Source: Enterocloster bolteae
GTDB lineage: Bacteria > Bacillota > Clostridia > Lachnospirales > Lachnospiraceae
NCBI GenBank assembly: GCA_021772025.1
Contig: JAETNT010000008.1
Location: forward strand, 1-64,000
Direction: 5' to 3'
Length of the DNA stretch: 64,000 nt
The notes beneath the pieces were generated by a model. That model was not told where the DNA came from and did no database searches. It saw only the letters and a list, made by a program, of their open reading frames with translations. Shown here in pieces: positions 1-8,784 of this stretch. Each line of letters begins with the position of its first letter. Position 1 is the first letter of the stretch. The position numbers were made by a program, and so were the translations under genes.

Positions 1-112
1 CTTCCTTCGGATTCCACCTCACGATGGACACCCTTGCCTTCGACTATATCCTTCCCGCTACCGGGCGGATTCGGGTCTTGCACCCGTTAGAAACGTGCGC
101 CGCCAGGCGCAC
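1..112 (-). mobile_element. 5' end of a group IIC (bacterial class C) intron, partial
   Basis: Read on the minus strand from base 112, the sequence opens with GTGCGCC, the typical group II 5' splice-site start. It continues through a short GC hairpin, GGGTGCAAGACCCG, GGCAAGGGTGTCC and GTGGAATCCGAAGGAAG at the window edge. These blocks and their order match what I recall of domain I of the Oceanobacillus group IIC intron (GCAAGGGTGTCC then TGGAATCTGAAGGAAG). Only the first 112 nt lie inside the window, so any reverse transcriptase/maturase gene would be outside to the left. The position a few bases behind the terminator T-tract is the usual target preference of class C introns. Recognition is by pattern, not by a covariance search. 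Confidence 0.85.
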
Positions 113-117
113 TAAAG

Positions 118-150
118 TAAAAAGCAGCCGCCCCAAAAATAGAGGCGGCT
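118..150 (-). terminator. Rho-independent terminator of the opp operon
   Basis: On the minus strand a 7-bp stem AGCCGCC/GGCGGCT (126-132 with 144-150) is followed by GC and a TTTTT tract (119-123). It lies 16 bases after the stop of the peptide-binding protein gene. The intron start lies at 112, six bases beyond the T-tract. Confidence 0.8.
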
Positions 151-165
151 GAAATGGCTCTTTGA

Positions 166-1896
166 TTACTTTTTGTTGGTGTAGCCAAAGAAGAAGTATC
201 CAAGAGGAGTATAGTACATGCCCTCAATGTCATCTGCCAGCATATAGGGCTGGGTGTAGAAGTAGATGGGAGCCAAGACAGAATCTTCTCCAATTAGAAT
301 ATCCTCTGCCTTGTGGAATGCTTCCATACGCTCTTCTGGTACGCTGGTAGCCTTTGCAGCATCAAGCAATGCATCATATTCCGGATTGGAATACTGAGCA
401 TCGTTATTGCCGCCATCGGTATACCACATATCAATGAAGGAGCAGGGATCGTTGTAGTCAGCGATCCACCCGTTGCGGGCGATCTGGTACTGGCCCTGTT
501 TCCGGCTCTCTAAGAATACGTTCCAGTCCTGATTGCTCAGGGTGACATTTACGCCTAATACTTCCTGCCACATGCTCTGTAAAGCCTCACCGATTGCTTT
601 GTGCTTGTCGTTGGTATTGTACATATACTCGACAGTGGGGAAGCCTTCGCCATTCTGATAGCCTGCCTCTGCTAACAGAGCGCGGGCTTCTTCACAGTTC
701 TTCTCATAATCCTCAGGAGCAACGCTGTAGTAGTCACCGCCTACGGTACGGAAGTCATCTCCTGCGGGATCGGCATCATTAACGCCTGCGGGAACATAGC
801 CGGTTGCAGGAAGCTCGCCGGACTGGGAAACGTTCTCTACAATATAGTTTCTGTCAATAGCCAGAGAAAATGCCTTGCGGATTAACGGATCCTTAAATAC
901 TTCATCCTCTGTGTTGAAGCATACATAGTAGCAGCCAATGTAATCCTCAATGGTAATATCGCCGGAAGCAATGTAATTTGCGATCTCATCTGTCGGGAAG
1001 TTCTCAATGAAATCCAGCTCGCCGCTGTTGTAAGCAGCCAAGATAGCGTTATCATCGTCTAACAGGGTAAACTTAATGCTGTCCGGACCCAGCATCTCAT
1101 AATTGTAATAATTCTCATTCTTTACCGCATTGATGTACGCATTGTGAGACCACTCCTGCATCTTATAGGGGCCGTTGCCGATGTAAGTTGCCACGTCATA
1201 GGTCCACTCCTCGTTGCCCTCTACAATATCCTGACGAACCGGGAAGGTTGCGGGGAATGCCATGATTTCCTCAAAATAGGGGCAGTCATAAGATAATACG
1301 ATTTCCAGAGTCTTATCATCAATCGCCTTGATTGCTAGGGTATCCTTATCTGCCGTTCCGGCAGCAACCTCTGCATAACCCTTTACCATATCGATCATAT
1401 AGCAATAGTCAGCAGCGGTATCCGGGCTGGCCAAGCGCTTCCAGCTATATTCAAAATCTCCTGCGGTTACAGGCTTGCCGTCAGACCATGTGATTCCGTC
1501 ACGCATGGTAAAGGTATAGGTAACCGTGCCGTCATCATTTACAACTTTTTCCCAGGACTCAGCCTGACCAGGAGCGGTTTTGGCCTTGCCGTTTCCGTCG
1601 TCTTCCCACTTAACCAAGCCTTCAAAGAAATGATTGATCATAATTGCGCCGTCTACAGCAGAGTTTAATGCCGGGTCAATAGCCTGAGGCTCGGAAGCCA
1701 GGCACACTGCCAAGTTAAACTCTCCATTTGTCTCTTCTGCCTTTGGGGCCTCAGTGGTCTCGGCAGCCGCTGCTGCTGTGGTCTCTGCAGGAGCCGCAGT
1801 GGTAGCAGGGGGGGTACTGCTCTGTCCGCAGGCTGCCAAGGAAACTGCCATTGCAGAAGCCAGAGCCAGAGACATGATTTTCTTTGCTTTTCTCAT
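166..1896 (-). CDS. Oligopeptide ABC transporter, substrate-binding lipoprotein (SBP family 5)
   Basis: 576 residues. It has a signal peptide with lipobox LAAC around residue 23, so it should be a lipid-anchored extracellular binding protein. A low-complexity Thr/Ala/Pro/Glu linker follows (about residues 25-55), then a full family 5 solute-binding domain, with family features such as DGITWSDGKPVTAGDFEYSW, GNGPYKMQEW and FNTEDEVFKDPLIRKAFSLA. It should deliver peptides to the OppBCDF transporter encoded immediately upstream in the same orientation, and it is the last gene of that operon. The start ATG has a good AAGGAGGAAT site at 1901-1910. The exact ligand cannot be read from sequence. Confidence 0.93.
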   Translation of the reverse strand: MRKAKKIMSLALASAMAVSLAACGQSSTPPATTAAPAETTAAAAAETTEAPKAEETNGEFNLAVCLASEPQAIDPALNSAVDGAIMINHFFEGLVKWEDDGNGKAKTAPGQAESWEKVVNDDGTVTYTFTMRDGITWSDGKPVTAGDFEYSWKRLASPDTAADYCYMIDMVKGYAEVAAGTADKDTLAIKAIDDKTLEIVLSYDCPYFEEIMAFPATFPVRQDIVEGNEEWTYDVATYIGNGPYKMQEWSHNAYINAVKNENYYNYEMLGPDSIKFTLLDDDNAILAAYNSGELDFIENFPTDEIANYIASGDITIEDYIGCYYVCFNTEDEVFKDPLIRKAFSLAIDRNYIVENVSQSGELPATGYVPAGVNDADPAGDDFRTVGGDYYSVAPEDYEKNCEEARALLAEAGYQNGEGFPTVEYMYNTNDKHKAIGEALQSMWQEVLGVNVTLSNQDWNVFLESRKQGQYQIARNGWIADYNDPCSFIDMWYTDGGNNDAQYSNPEYDALLDAAKATSVPEERMEAFHKAEDILIGEDSVLAPIYFYTQPYMLADDIEGMYYTPLGYFFFGYTNKK

Positions 1897-2011
1897 AATT
1901 ATTCCTCCTTTTTTCTTCTCCCTGTTTCAGGGAAAGCTTGTATCGCAACGCTTCTTAAATTTCTGTCTGTCAGATTTTCAGAAGCGATGGTACCTGGATC
2001 TTTTGTGTCGT

Positions 2012-3025
2012 CTACTTGTCCAACAGATGACATGCTGCCCAGTGCCCCGGCTCATGCTCTTTAAACTTAGGCATCTCCTGTCTGCACTTTTCCATGGCAT
2101 AGGGACATCTGGTATGGAACCGGCATCCGCTGGGCGGATTAATGGGGCTGGGAATATCCCCTTCCAGTACAATCCGGCTGCGGCTTCGGCTGATCTGTGG
2201 ATCCGGCACCGGAACCGCTGACAAAAGGGTCTTGGTATAAGGATGGATGGGGTTCCGGTTTAACTCATAGCTTTCCCCCAGCTCCACCAGAGAGCCCAGA
2301 TACATAACGCCGATTCGGCTGGAAATATGGCGCACAACTGACAAGTCATGAGCAATAAACAGGTAGGTAAGGCCCATCTCCTGCTGCATGTCCTCCAACA
2401 TATTTACAACCTGAGACTGAATAGAAACATCCAAAGCGGAAATCGGCTCGTCACAGACAATAAACTCCGGTTTCACCGCCAAGGCCCGGGCAATCCCCAC
2501 CCGCTGCTGCTGACCGCCAGAGAATTCATGAGGATAGCGGTTGGCATGCTCTGTATTGAGTCCTACCCGGCGCAGCAGTTCTTTAATCATATCGGTTCTG
2601 TCCTGCTTACTGGCAGCCAGTTTATGAATATCAATAGCCTCGCCTATAATTTCCCCAACAGTCATACGAGGATCCAATGATGCGGAAGGATCCTGAAAAA
2701 TAATCTGCATTTTCCGTCTGTAGGGAAGCATATTCACTGTCTTGGCTTTTCCCAGAGGCTTGCCGTCCTCCCCCAGAGGATTCTCATAAATAGGAGTCCC
2801 GTCATAAATAATACTGCCTCCCGTAGGCTCGTGAAGCCGAAGAATTGTTCTTCCCAAGGTGGTTTTTCCGCACCCTGACTCACCTACCAGCCCTAGGGTC
2901 TCCCCTTTTTTAATAAAGAAAGATACATCTTGTACCGCCTGGACTCCAGGCCCTTTAATTCCTTTTATATGAAAATATTTTCTTAAATTCTTGATTTCAA
3001 GGAGAATCTTCTCGTCACTATTCAT
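2012..3025 (-). CDS. oppF: Oligopeptide ABC transporter ATP-binding protein OppF-type
   Basis: 337 residues, cytoplasmic ATPase subunit. Walker A GESGCGKTT lies near residue 50, signature LSGGQ-type FSGGQQQR near residue 170 and Walker B FIVCDEP just after. The C-terminal oligopeptide/dipeptide extension has a Cys cluster (CRFHTRCPYAMEKC) typical of OppD/OppF and thought to bind an Fe-S cluster in some members. The gene overlaps the end of the upstream oppD by 8 bases, which implies translational coupling. Order within the operon and the GPGVQAVQDVSF N-terminus favour OppF/DppF over OppD. Confidence 0.93.
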   Translation of the reverse strand: MNSDEKILLEIKNLRKYFHIKGIKGPGVQAVQDVSFFIKKGETLGLVGESGCGKTTLGRTILRLHEPTGGSIIYDGTPIYENPLGEDGKPLGKAKTVNMLPYRRKMQIIFQDPSASLDPRMTVGEIIGEAIDIHKLAASKQDRTDMIKELLRRVGLNTEHANRYPHEFSGGQQQRVGIARALAVKPEFIVCDEPISALDVSIQSQVVNMLEDMQQEMGLTYLFIAHDLSVVRHISSRIGVMYLGSLVELGESYELNRNPIHPYTKTLLSAVPVPDPQISRSRSRIVLEGDIPSPINPPSGCRFHTRCPYAMEKCRQEMPKFKEHEPGHWAACHLLDK

Positions 3026-4040
3026 TCACTTTTTCCTCCTTGTTTAACTGTTCCTGCACCCGCAGCCAGCAGGCAGAGCGATGATTCTCTCCTACCTCCA
3101 CATAGGGGGGCATCTTTTTCAAGCAGATCTTCATGCACTGCTCACACCTGGGGGCAAAAGGACATCCCTCCGGAGGATTCAGCATATCCACCGGAGTTCC
3201 TTCAATGGGAATCAGCCGCTCATAGCTCTCCGCATCTACACGGGGCATAGAACGAAGCAGTCCCTTGGTATAAGGATGAGCCGGGCTATAAAAAATATCA
3301 TCCACCGGCCCTTGCTCTACCATCTTTCCCGCATACATAACCGATACTTTGTCGCAGATATCCGCTACCACGCCTAAATTGTGGGTGATAAAAATAATAC
3401 CCATTTTAGTCTTTTTCTGCAATGCCTTCATCAGCTCCAGGATCTGAGCTTGAATCGTAACGTCAAGGGCTGTAGTGGGCTCATCGGCAATCAAAAGCTG
3501 AGGGTGACAAATCAGCCCCATAGCAATCATAACCCGCTGACGCATACCTCCGGAAAATTCATGGGGATACTGCTTCATCCGCTTTTCCACGTTATTAATT
3601 CCCACCAGTTCCATCATCTCCATTGCCCGCTTCTCTGCATTCTCTTTGGAAATGGATTTATCGTGGGCCCTGAGGGCCTCCACCAGCTGATTTCCAATGG
3701 TATAGACAGGATTTAAACAGGTCATAGGATTCTGGAAAATCATCGCCACTTTATTTCCGCGGAAAGAGGTCATCTCCTCCTTGGAAAAGCTTAATACATC
3801 CTGCCCTTCAAACGTAATGGAACCGCCAATTACCTTGCCGGGGGACTGCAAAAGCCCCATGATGGAATATGCCTCCACACTCTTTCCGGAACCGGACTCG
3901 CCTACTACTCCCATAACCTCGCCGTAATTCAAATCGTAGGAAATTCCTCCTACAGCTTTAACCTCTCCTGCCGGAGTAAAGAAGGAAACATGCAGGTCTC
4001 TTACTTCCAATAACTTTTTATTTTCTTTTGATTCAGCCAT
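3018..4040 (-). CDS. oppD: Oligopeptide ABC transporter ATP-binding protein OppD-type
   Basis: 340 residues. Walker A GESGSGKS near residue 48, ABC signature FSGGMRQR near residue 165, Walker B LLIADEPTTALD, and the C-terminal oligopeptide_trans domain with a Cys cluster (CPFAPRCEQCMKIC). It pairs with OppF to power the OppBC channel. The ribosome site AAAGGAGGAGAC precedes the ATG, 16 bases after oppC ends. Confidence 0.94.
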   Translation of the reverse strand: MAESKENKKLLEVRDLHVSFFTPAGEVKAVGGISYDLNYGEVMGVVGESGSGKSVEAYSIMGLLQSPGKVIGGSITFEGQDVLSFSKEEMTSFRGNKVAMIFQNPMTCLNPVYTIGNQLVEALRAHDKSISKENAEKRAMEMMELVGINNVEKRMKQYPHEFSGGMRQRVMIAMGLICHPQLLIADEPTTALDVTIQAQILELMKALQKKTKMGIIFITHNLGVVADICDKVSVMYAGKMVEQGPVDDIFYSPAHPYTKGLLRSMPRVDAESYERLIPIEGTPVDMLNPPEGCPFAPRCEQCMKICLKKMPPYVEVGENHRSACWLRVQEQLNKEEKVNE

Positions 4041-4056
4041 TCAAGTCTCCTCCTTT

Positions 4057-5409
4057 CTATTTCTTCAGCTTGGGATCCAGAGCATCTCTAAGGCCGTCGC
4101 CAAAAAGATTAAATGCCAAGATCATCGTGGACAGCACCGCTGCCGGAATAATCAGACGGTAAGTATAAGTGTACATACCGCTCAAAGCATCCGTAGCCAT
4201 AGAGCCCAAACTGGGAAGGGGAGCGGACACACCTACTCCCAAGTAGGATAAAAAGGACTCCAGGAAAATTGCAGACGGAATTTGTAAACAAGTAGTTACA
4301 ACAATCTGACCGATACAGTTAGGAAGCAAATGGCTGCGGATAATCCGGCCTCCTGAGGCTCCCAAGGCTCTTGCCGCAGTTACATACTCCTGCTCTTTTA
4401 GCTGAAGCACCTGTCCGCGGATAATCCGGCTCATGGTTACCCAGTAAAGCATACCAAATGCGATAAAAAGAGAAATCAGGTTAGGGCCCAAAATTCCCAC
4501 AAAGGATTTTAAGGGACCGCTTCCCGAATTGACATATTCAGTTAAAATCGGTTTTAATGCTGTGGCAATCAAAAGGACTACCAGCATTTCCGGAACCGAA
4601 TAAATCAGCTCCACAATCCGCTGCATCACCGCATCCACCTTACCGCCGCAGTATCCGGAAATAGAGCCGTATACCGCCCCGATTAGCAAAACTAAAAGCG
4701 CGGCGCAGATGCCGACAGACATGGAAACCCTGGCTCCATACATAACACGAACCAAAATATCACGACCATACATATCCGTACCAAAAACATGAGGAAATAC
4801 ATTTTCTCCGGCGGCCTTGCTCTCCAGCTCCGCCTTGGAATACCCAAAAATGCGGCGTTTGATCCCAAGCTCTTTGCGAAGGGCTTCCGGATCCACCTCT
4901 TCGGCACTGCCTGCACTTTGAGTAGATACCTTGGCCTGAGCCCGGATCTTTGCCTTATCCACATTGGACAGCTTTTCTCCTCTGGCGGCAGCTTCTTCCT
5001 CCGCCTTGGCAATCATTTCATCTACACTCAAAACCTCTGTCTGGGTTCTGGCTGCTATCTCTGCGTCCAAACGATTCTGATCTTCAAGGGCATAGTGGAA
5101 AGGATGCAGATTTTCTGCGCCTTTATTAAACTCATCATATCCATAAGGCATCAAATAAGGCCCTACAAAAGCGAACAGGAACAAAAAGATTACCACACCC
5201 AGTGCAACCATTGCCACCGTATTCTGCTTTAATCTTCTCCAGGCATCCTTCCAGTAAGATACACTGGCCCGCTCCTGGATAAAGTCTTCCTTTTCACTCT
5301 GACTGGCCGGTTCAAAATCTGATGCCGTCAAACTATTTAAATCCAGCATAGACTCAATATCCGGCTGAAGGGAAACAGGACAGCGTTTCATTTTCTTCTC
5401 TCTTGCCAT
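4057..5409 (-). CDS. oppC: Oligopeptide ABC transporter permease OppC-type, with long insert
   Basis: 450 residues against about 300 for ordinary OppC. A cytoplasmic N-terminus is followed by one membrane segment (about residues 67-90), then an unusual Ala/Glu/Lys-rich stretch (about 95-205). The standard permease core follows, with the EAA-type loop EYVTAARALGASGGRIIRSHLLPN. The extra stretch lies between transmembrane helix 1 and the FGTDMYGRDI motif and would be extracytoplasmic. The gene starts two bases after oppB ends. It forms the channel with OppB. Confidence 0.93.
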   Translation of the reverse strand: MAREKKMKRCPVSLQPDIESMLDLNSLTASDFEPASQSEKEDFIQERASVSYWKDAWRRLKQNTVAMVALGVVIFLFLFAFVGPYLMPYGYDEFNKGAENLHPFHYALEDQNRLDAEIAARTQTEVLSVDEMIAKAEEEAAARGEKLSNVDKAKIRAQAKVSTQSAGSAEEVDPEALRKELGIKRRIFGYSKAELESKAAGENVFPHVFGTDMYGRDILVRVMYGARVSMSVGICAALLVLLIGAVYGSISGYCGGKVDAVMQRIVELIYSVPEMLVVLLIATALKPILTEYVNSGSGPLKSFVGILGPNLISLFIAFGMLYWVTMSRIIRGQVLQLKEQEYVTAARALGASGGRIIRSHLLPNCIGQIVVTTCLQIPSAIFLESFLSYLGVGVSAPLPSLGSMATDALSGMYTYTYRLIIPAAVLSTMILAFNLFGDGLRDALDPKLKK

Positions 5410-5411
5410 AC

Positions 5412-6359
5412 TTATTTTCCCCCTTTCGTCAGATTGATTCTGGGATCTGCCACTTTATATAGCAGATCTACTACAGCATTCATCAAAATAATAAAGGTAG
5501 CCAGAAAAATAGTAGTACCCATAATAACCGGATAGTCCCGGTTCTGAATAGACTGAACAAAATAACGTCCCAATCCGGGAATAGAAAATACACTCTCTAC
5601 AACGAAACCGCCGCACAGAGTAAATGCTACCTGGGGACCTAGATAAGTGATAACCGGAATCAAAGCGTTTCTTAATGCATGCTTAAAAATAATCTTTCCA
5701 TTTTTCAGGCCTTTTGCACGGGCAGTCTTAATATACTCCTGATTCAAGGAGTCCAGCATAGCAGAGCGGGTCTGACGCGCCGTATAGCACATGGGATAAA
5801 AGCCTAAAGCAAAACAGGGGAGCACATAAGAACGCCATCCTGCTGCCGGATCAAAAATCGTAGGAAAGAGTTTAAAAGACGCAATACCGCCTGCCAGGGT
5901 TACCAGCAGGATGGATGCCACTACAAAGCTGGGGGTGGAAATTCCCAAAGTACAAACTACTCGGAGAATACTGTCCGTAAGCTTTCCTCTCTTAAATGCT
6001 GCCAAGCAGCCTAACGGAACCCCTACCAAAACAGCCCAGCTAAGGGCCAAAGCGCCTACCTTAGCCGAAACAGGGAACATTTCTAAAATAATATTCATAA
6101 CCGCACGGTTTTTCTGCATTTTTAAAGATACGCCAAAGTCGCCGTGAAGCAGGTTTTTCAAATAAATTCCCAGCTGTACAATAACCGGCTTGTCCAGTCC
6201 GTACTTCGCGTTCAAAGCCGCCAGCGTAGCTTCTGACGGGTTTTTCTCACTGAGCCAGGGACTTCCCGGAACTGCATTCATCAGCAAGAATGTAATGCAG
6301 GTTACTAAAAAAATCGTAACAACTGCCATTCCAAGTCTCTTTGCAAAATATTTGCCCAT
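5412..6359 (-). CDS. oppB: Oligopeptide ABC transporter permease OppB-type
   Basis: 315 residues, multi-pass inner-membrane permease. It has the typical N-terminus (KRLGMAVVTIFLVTCITFLL) and the EAA loop EYIKTARAKGLKNGKIIFKHALRN for ATPase contact. It is the first gene of the oppBCDF-binding protein operon. The leader between it and the tsf terminator (6360-6495) has only a modest AAGGTG ribosome site, and I could not assign a convincing promoter there. Confidence 0.94.
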   Translation of the reverse strand: MGKYFAKRLGMAVVTIFLVTCITFLLMNAVPGSPWLSEKNPSEATLAALNAKYGLDKPVIVQLGIYLKNLLHGDFGVSLKMQKNRAVMNIILEMFPVSAKVGALALSWAVLVGVPLGCLAAFKRGKLTDSILRVVCTLGISTPSFVVASILLVTLAGGIASFKLFPTIFDPAAGWRSYVLPCFALGFYPMCYTARQTRSAMLDSLNQEYIKTARAKGLKNGKIIFKHALRNALIPVITYLGPQVAFTLCGGFVVESVFSIPGLGRYFVQSIQNRDYPVIMGTTIFLATFIILMNAVVDLLYKVADPRINLTKGGK

Positions 6360-6495
6360 TTTATCACACCTTAATTTTTACTTATGAAAATGCCTAAGCC
6401 TGGCTACCGCCTGTTTTTTCGTCTTGTCTCCTTCATTTCCAGAGATTGTCAGGCCGATAAAGACATTTGTTTTCGTAGAAAGCACAAATTGCTGC

Positions 6496-6562
6496 TAAAA
6501 AGCGGGGGTGTCGCAACATGAAACAAGGCAATTTCTGTTATCGTCTTGCGGCATCCCCTTTT
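6496..6562 (-). terminator. Terminator of tsf
   Basis: On the minus strand GGGGATGCCGCAA (about 6546-6558) pairs with TTGCGACACCCC (about 6504-6515) with one mismatch and a loop of about 30 bases. GCTTTTT follows. It lies just after the tsf stop at 6588. Confidence 0.7.
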
Positions 6563-6587
6563 AAATCTTCTTATTTATATGGCAGGA

Positions 6588-7523
6588 TTATTTTCCCATC
6601 TGCTTTGCAACTTCCTCTGCGAAGTTCTCTTCTTTCTTCTCCATACCTTCGCCGGTCTCAAAGCGTACGAATTTCTTAACTGTAATCTTGGCACCGTTTG
6701 CCTTTGCAACTTCCTCAACATACTTGGCAACGGTCTGCTTGCCGTCCTCGGCTTTTACATATACCTGATCTAACAGGCAGATTTCTTTTAATTCCTTGTT
6801 GATACGGCCCATTACCATGCCGTCAATAATCTTATCATTGGCATCCGGCTTCTCATTTCTTGCTGCTGCAGCAAGGATTTCTTTCTCTTTCTCAATATAG
6901 TCAGAATCCACTTCATTTCTGCTGGTATATAAAGGCTTTAAAGCAGCAGCCTGCATTGCTACATTCTTAGCCATCTCCTTGATTGCATCATTTACAACAT
7001 CTGTCTCAACATCTACTAAAACACCGATTTTTCCACCTGCGTGAATGTAGGAAGCGACGAAACCGTTCTGCTCCTCCAGGCGCTCAAATCTTCTGATATT
7101 CATATTTTCGCCAATCACTGCAATTTGAGCAGCCAGGGCTTCCTTAACCGTTAGCGTTTCATCCTTTGCCCATTTTTCAGCAAAGAAGGCATCCATATCT
7201 GCTGCGGAGCTATTTAATGCCTGTGCGGCAACATCTGCCACATAGCCCCTGAACACTTCGTTCTTTGCAACAAAATCGGTTTCCGCATTCACTTCTACTA
7301 CAACTGCCTTCTTATTGTCCTCGCTTACTAAAGTAAAGGCAATCCCTTCTGCAGCGATTCTGCCAGCCTTCTTCTGGGCGGAAGCAAGTCCTTTTTCTCT
7401 TAAGAACTCTACTGCCTTATCCATATCTCCATCGGTTGCAGCCAGCGCCTTCTTGCAATCCATCATACCTGCGCCGGTCATCTCTCTTAATTCCTTTACC
7501 ATTGCTGCCGTAACTGCTGCCAT
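6588..7523 (-). CDS. tsf: Translation elongation factor Ts
   Basis: 311 residues. EF-Ts regenerates EF-Tu-GTP by nucleotide exchange. The N-terminal UBA-like domain with the family signature LREMTGAGMMDCKKAL and the downstream KAVVVEVNAETDFVAKNE block are diagnostic. I chose ATG 7523 (MAAVTAAM) because GGAGGA sits at 7531-7536. An in-frame ATG at 7538 overlaps that ribosome site and is unlikely to be used. The gene follows rpsB in the usual order but is separated from it by a hairpin-T tract. Confidence 0.97.
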   Translation of the reverse strand: MAAVTAAMVKELREMTGAGMMDCKKALAATDGDMDKAVEFLREKGLASAQKKAGRIAAEGIAFTLVSEDNKKAVVVEVNAETDFVAKNEVFRGYVADVAAQALNSSAADMDAFFAEKWAKDETLTVKEALAAQIAVIGENMNIRRFERLEEQNGFVASYIHAGGKIGVLVDVETDVVNDAIKEMAKNVAMQAAALKPLYTSRNEVDSDYIEKEKEILAAAARNEKPDANDKIIDGMVMGRINKELKEICLLDQVYVKAEDGKQTVAKYVEEVAKANGAKITVKKFVRFETGEGMEKKEENFAEEVAKQMGK

Positions 7524-7671
7524 TTTTAATTCCTCCATCTCTATTTGCTATAAACATTCGCCGCCTTAATAGACGGCTCAAATTTAGGGTTGCTGTGTAC
7601 CGGCGGCACACAGCAACAATCATAATCCAATCCAGCAAAGCATGTTACCAGAATGCTTACCGGATACTTCG

Positions 7672-7717
7672 TAAAAAAAGATGCTTCAACCTGTATCTTC
7701 CAACCGGCCGAAGCATC
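7672..7717 (-). terminator. Terminator or attenuator between rpsB and tsf
   Basis: On the minus strand GATGCTTC and GAAGCATC (7710-7717 and 7680-7687) form an 8-bp stem with a 22-base loop, followed directly by seven Ts (7673-7679). A second perfect 9-bp hairpin, TTGCTGTGT/ACACAGCAA, lies at about 7592-7618 without a T-tract, in the tsf leader. Together they would let tsf be expressed at a different level from rpsB. Confidence 0.7.
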
Positions 7718-7728
7718 AGTCATTCAAA

Positions 7729-8472
7729 TTAAGCCTCTACATTCTCGTCTGCTTCGATTTCGCCGGCTGCTTCCATATCTGCAACAGCCTCGCCCTGATT
7801 TGCCTCAATCACTGCGTCAGCCATCTTAGAAACGATTAACTTAACAGCCCTGATAGCGTCATCGTTGCCAGGAATTACATAATCCAGCTCCTCCGGATCA
7901 CAGTTAGTATCTGCAATGCCGATTAACGGAATACCCAGAGTATGCGCTTCCTGTACGCAGATTCTCTCTTTCTTGGGATCTACTACGAAGATTGCATCCG
8001 GAAGTCTCTTCATCTCCTTGATACCGCCTAAATTCTTCTCTAACTTGTCCCATTCCTTCTTTAATTCAATAACTTCCTTCTTAGGCAGAACATCAAAAGT
8101 TCCATCCTCCGCCATGGTTTCAATCTGCTTTAACCTTGCGATTCTGCTCTGAATGGTCTTGAAATTGGTCAGCATGCCGCCCAGCCATCTCTCATTTACA
8201 TAATACATGTTACATCTTTCAGCCTCAGTTTTAATGGCATCCTGAGCCTGCTTCTTGGTTCCGACAAACAAAACAGTGCCGCCGTCTGCCGCAATATCCG
8301 CAACTGCCTTATAAGCTTCATCTACCTTGCCTACAGACTTCTGCAAATCGATAATATAAATACCGTTTCTCTCAGTATAAATGTAAGGAGCCATCTTAGG
8401 GTTCCATCTTCTTGTCTGATGGCCAAAATGCACACCAGCTTCCAGCAACTGCTTCATAGAAATTACGCTCAT
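7729..8472 (-). CDS. rpsB: Ribosomal protein S2
   Basis: 247 residues, a 30S subunit protein. Family features are [20 protein letters not shown] at the N-terminus, [29 protein letters not shown] and [12 protein letters not shown]. It ends in an acidic tail ([14 protein letters not shown]). The ribosome site GGAGGT precedes the ATG. It heads the rpsB-tsf pair and has its own strong promoter and a structured leader. Confidence 0.98.
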   Translation of the reverse strand: MSVISMKQLLEAGVHFGHQTRRWNPKMAPYIYTERNGIYIIDLQKSVGKVDEAYKAVADIAADGGTVLFVGTKKQAQDAIKTEAERCNMYYVNERWLGGMLTNFKTIQSRIARLKQIETMAEDGTFDVLPKKEVIELKKEWDKLEKNLGGIKEMKRLPDAIFVVDPKKERICVQEAHTLGIPLIGIADTNCDPEELDYVIPGNDDAIRAVKLIVSKMADAVIEANQGEAVADMEAAGEIEADENVEA

Positions 8473-8522
8473 GTTTCTACCTCCATTTGGTTTTGAACTT
8501 CCGCCTGCATCTTATACTTCCA

Positions 8523-8556
8523 GGGAAACCTAAAATCCCTTTTTAGGCACCTTCCC
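8523..8556 (-). promoter_or_regulatory. Hairpin in the rpsB leader, candidate S2 autoregulatory element
   Basis: On the minus strand GGGAA-ggtg-CCTAAAA-aggga-TTTTAGG-t-TTCCC forms a 7-bp inner and 5-bp outer stem about 50 bases before the rpsB start. S2 autoregulation through the rpsB leader is known in some bacteria. Assigning it here is inference from position and shape only. Confidence 0.4.
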
Positions 8557-8593
8557 AAAGAATCCGCAGACGTGTTTTTTCGTAAGCCATTTT

Positions 8594-8622
8594 ACTATAT
8601 CATAAGTCACCACGCCATGCAA
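8594..8622 (-). promoter_or_regulatory. Promoter of rpsB-tsf
   Basis: On the minus strand -35 TTGCAT (8617-8622), a 17-base spacer and -10 TATAGT (8594-8599). It lies about 120 bases before the rpsB start. It is a near-consensus housekeeping promoter. Confidence 0.75.
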
Positions 8623-8665
8623 GTATTTTTTATGCTTTTTAACTCATTTTTATCAATTCTTCCTG

Positions 8666-8737
8666 CAAAAAAACATAACCAGCAGTCCCTATCATAAAGT
8701 CTCTAATAAGAAAACTCCATGATAACGCCTGCCGGTT
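8666..8737 (-). terminator. Terminator of codY
   Basis: On the minus strand AACCGGCAG...TATCATGGAG pairs with CTTTATGATA...CTGCTGGTT (8678-8737) as a long imperfect stem, followed by ATG and seven Ts (about 8667-8673). With the rpsB promoter and leader it fills the gap 8473-8784. Confidence 0.6.
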
Positions 8738-8784
8738 TTTAATGTTTTATTATACAAAAATGCTTCAATGGCAATTCTTTTCCA

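Noticed and set aside
1754-2221. 155-codon plus-strand open frame
   Set aside because: Antisense to the peptide-binding protein signal sequence and the end of oppF; composition follows from the Ala/Thr-rich linker on the other strand.
7536-7538. Upstream ATG as the tsf start
   Set aside because: It overlaps the GGAGGA ribosome site of the ATG at 7523, and known EF-Ts proteins begin close to the later start.
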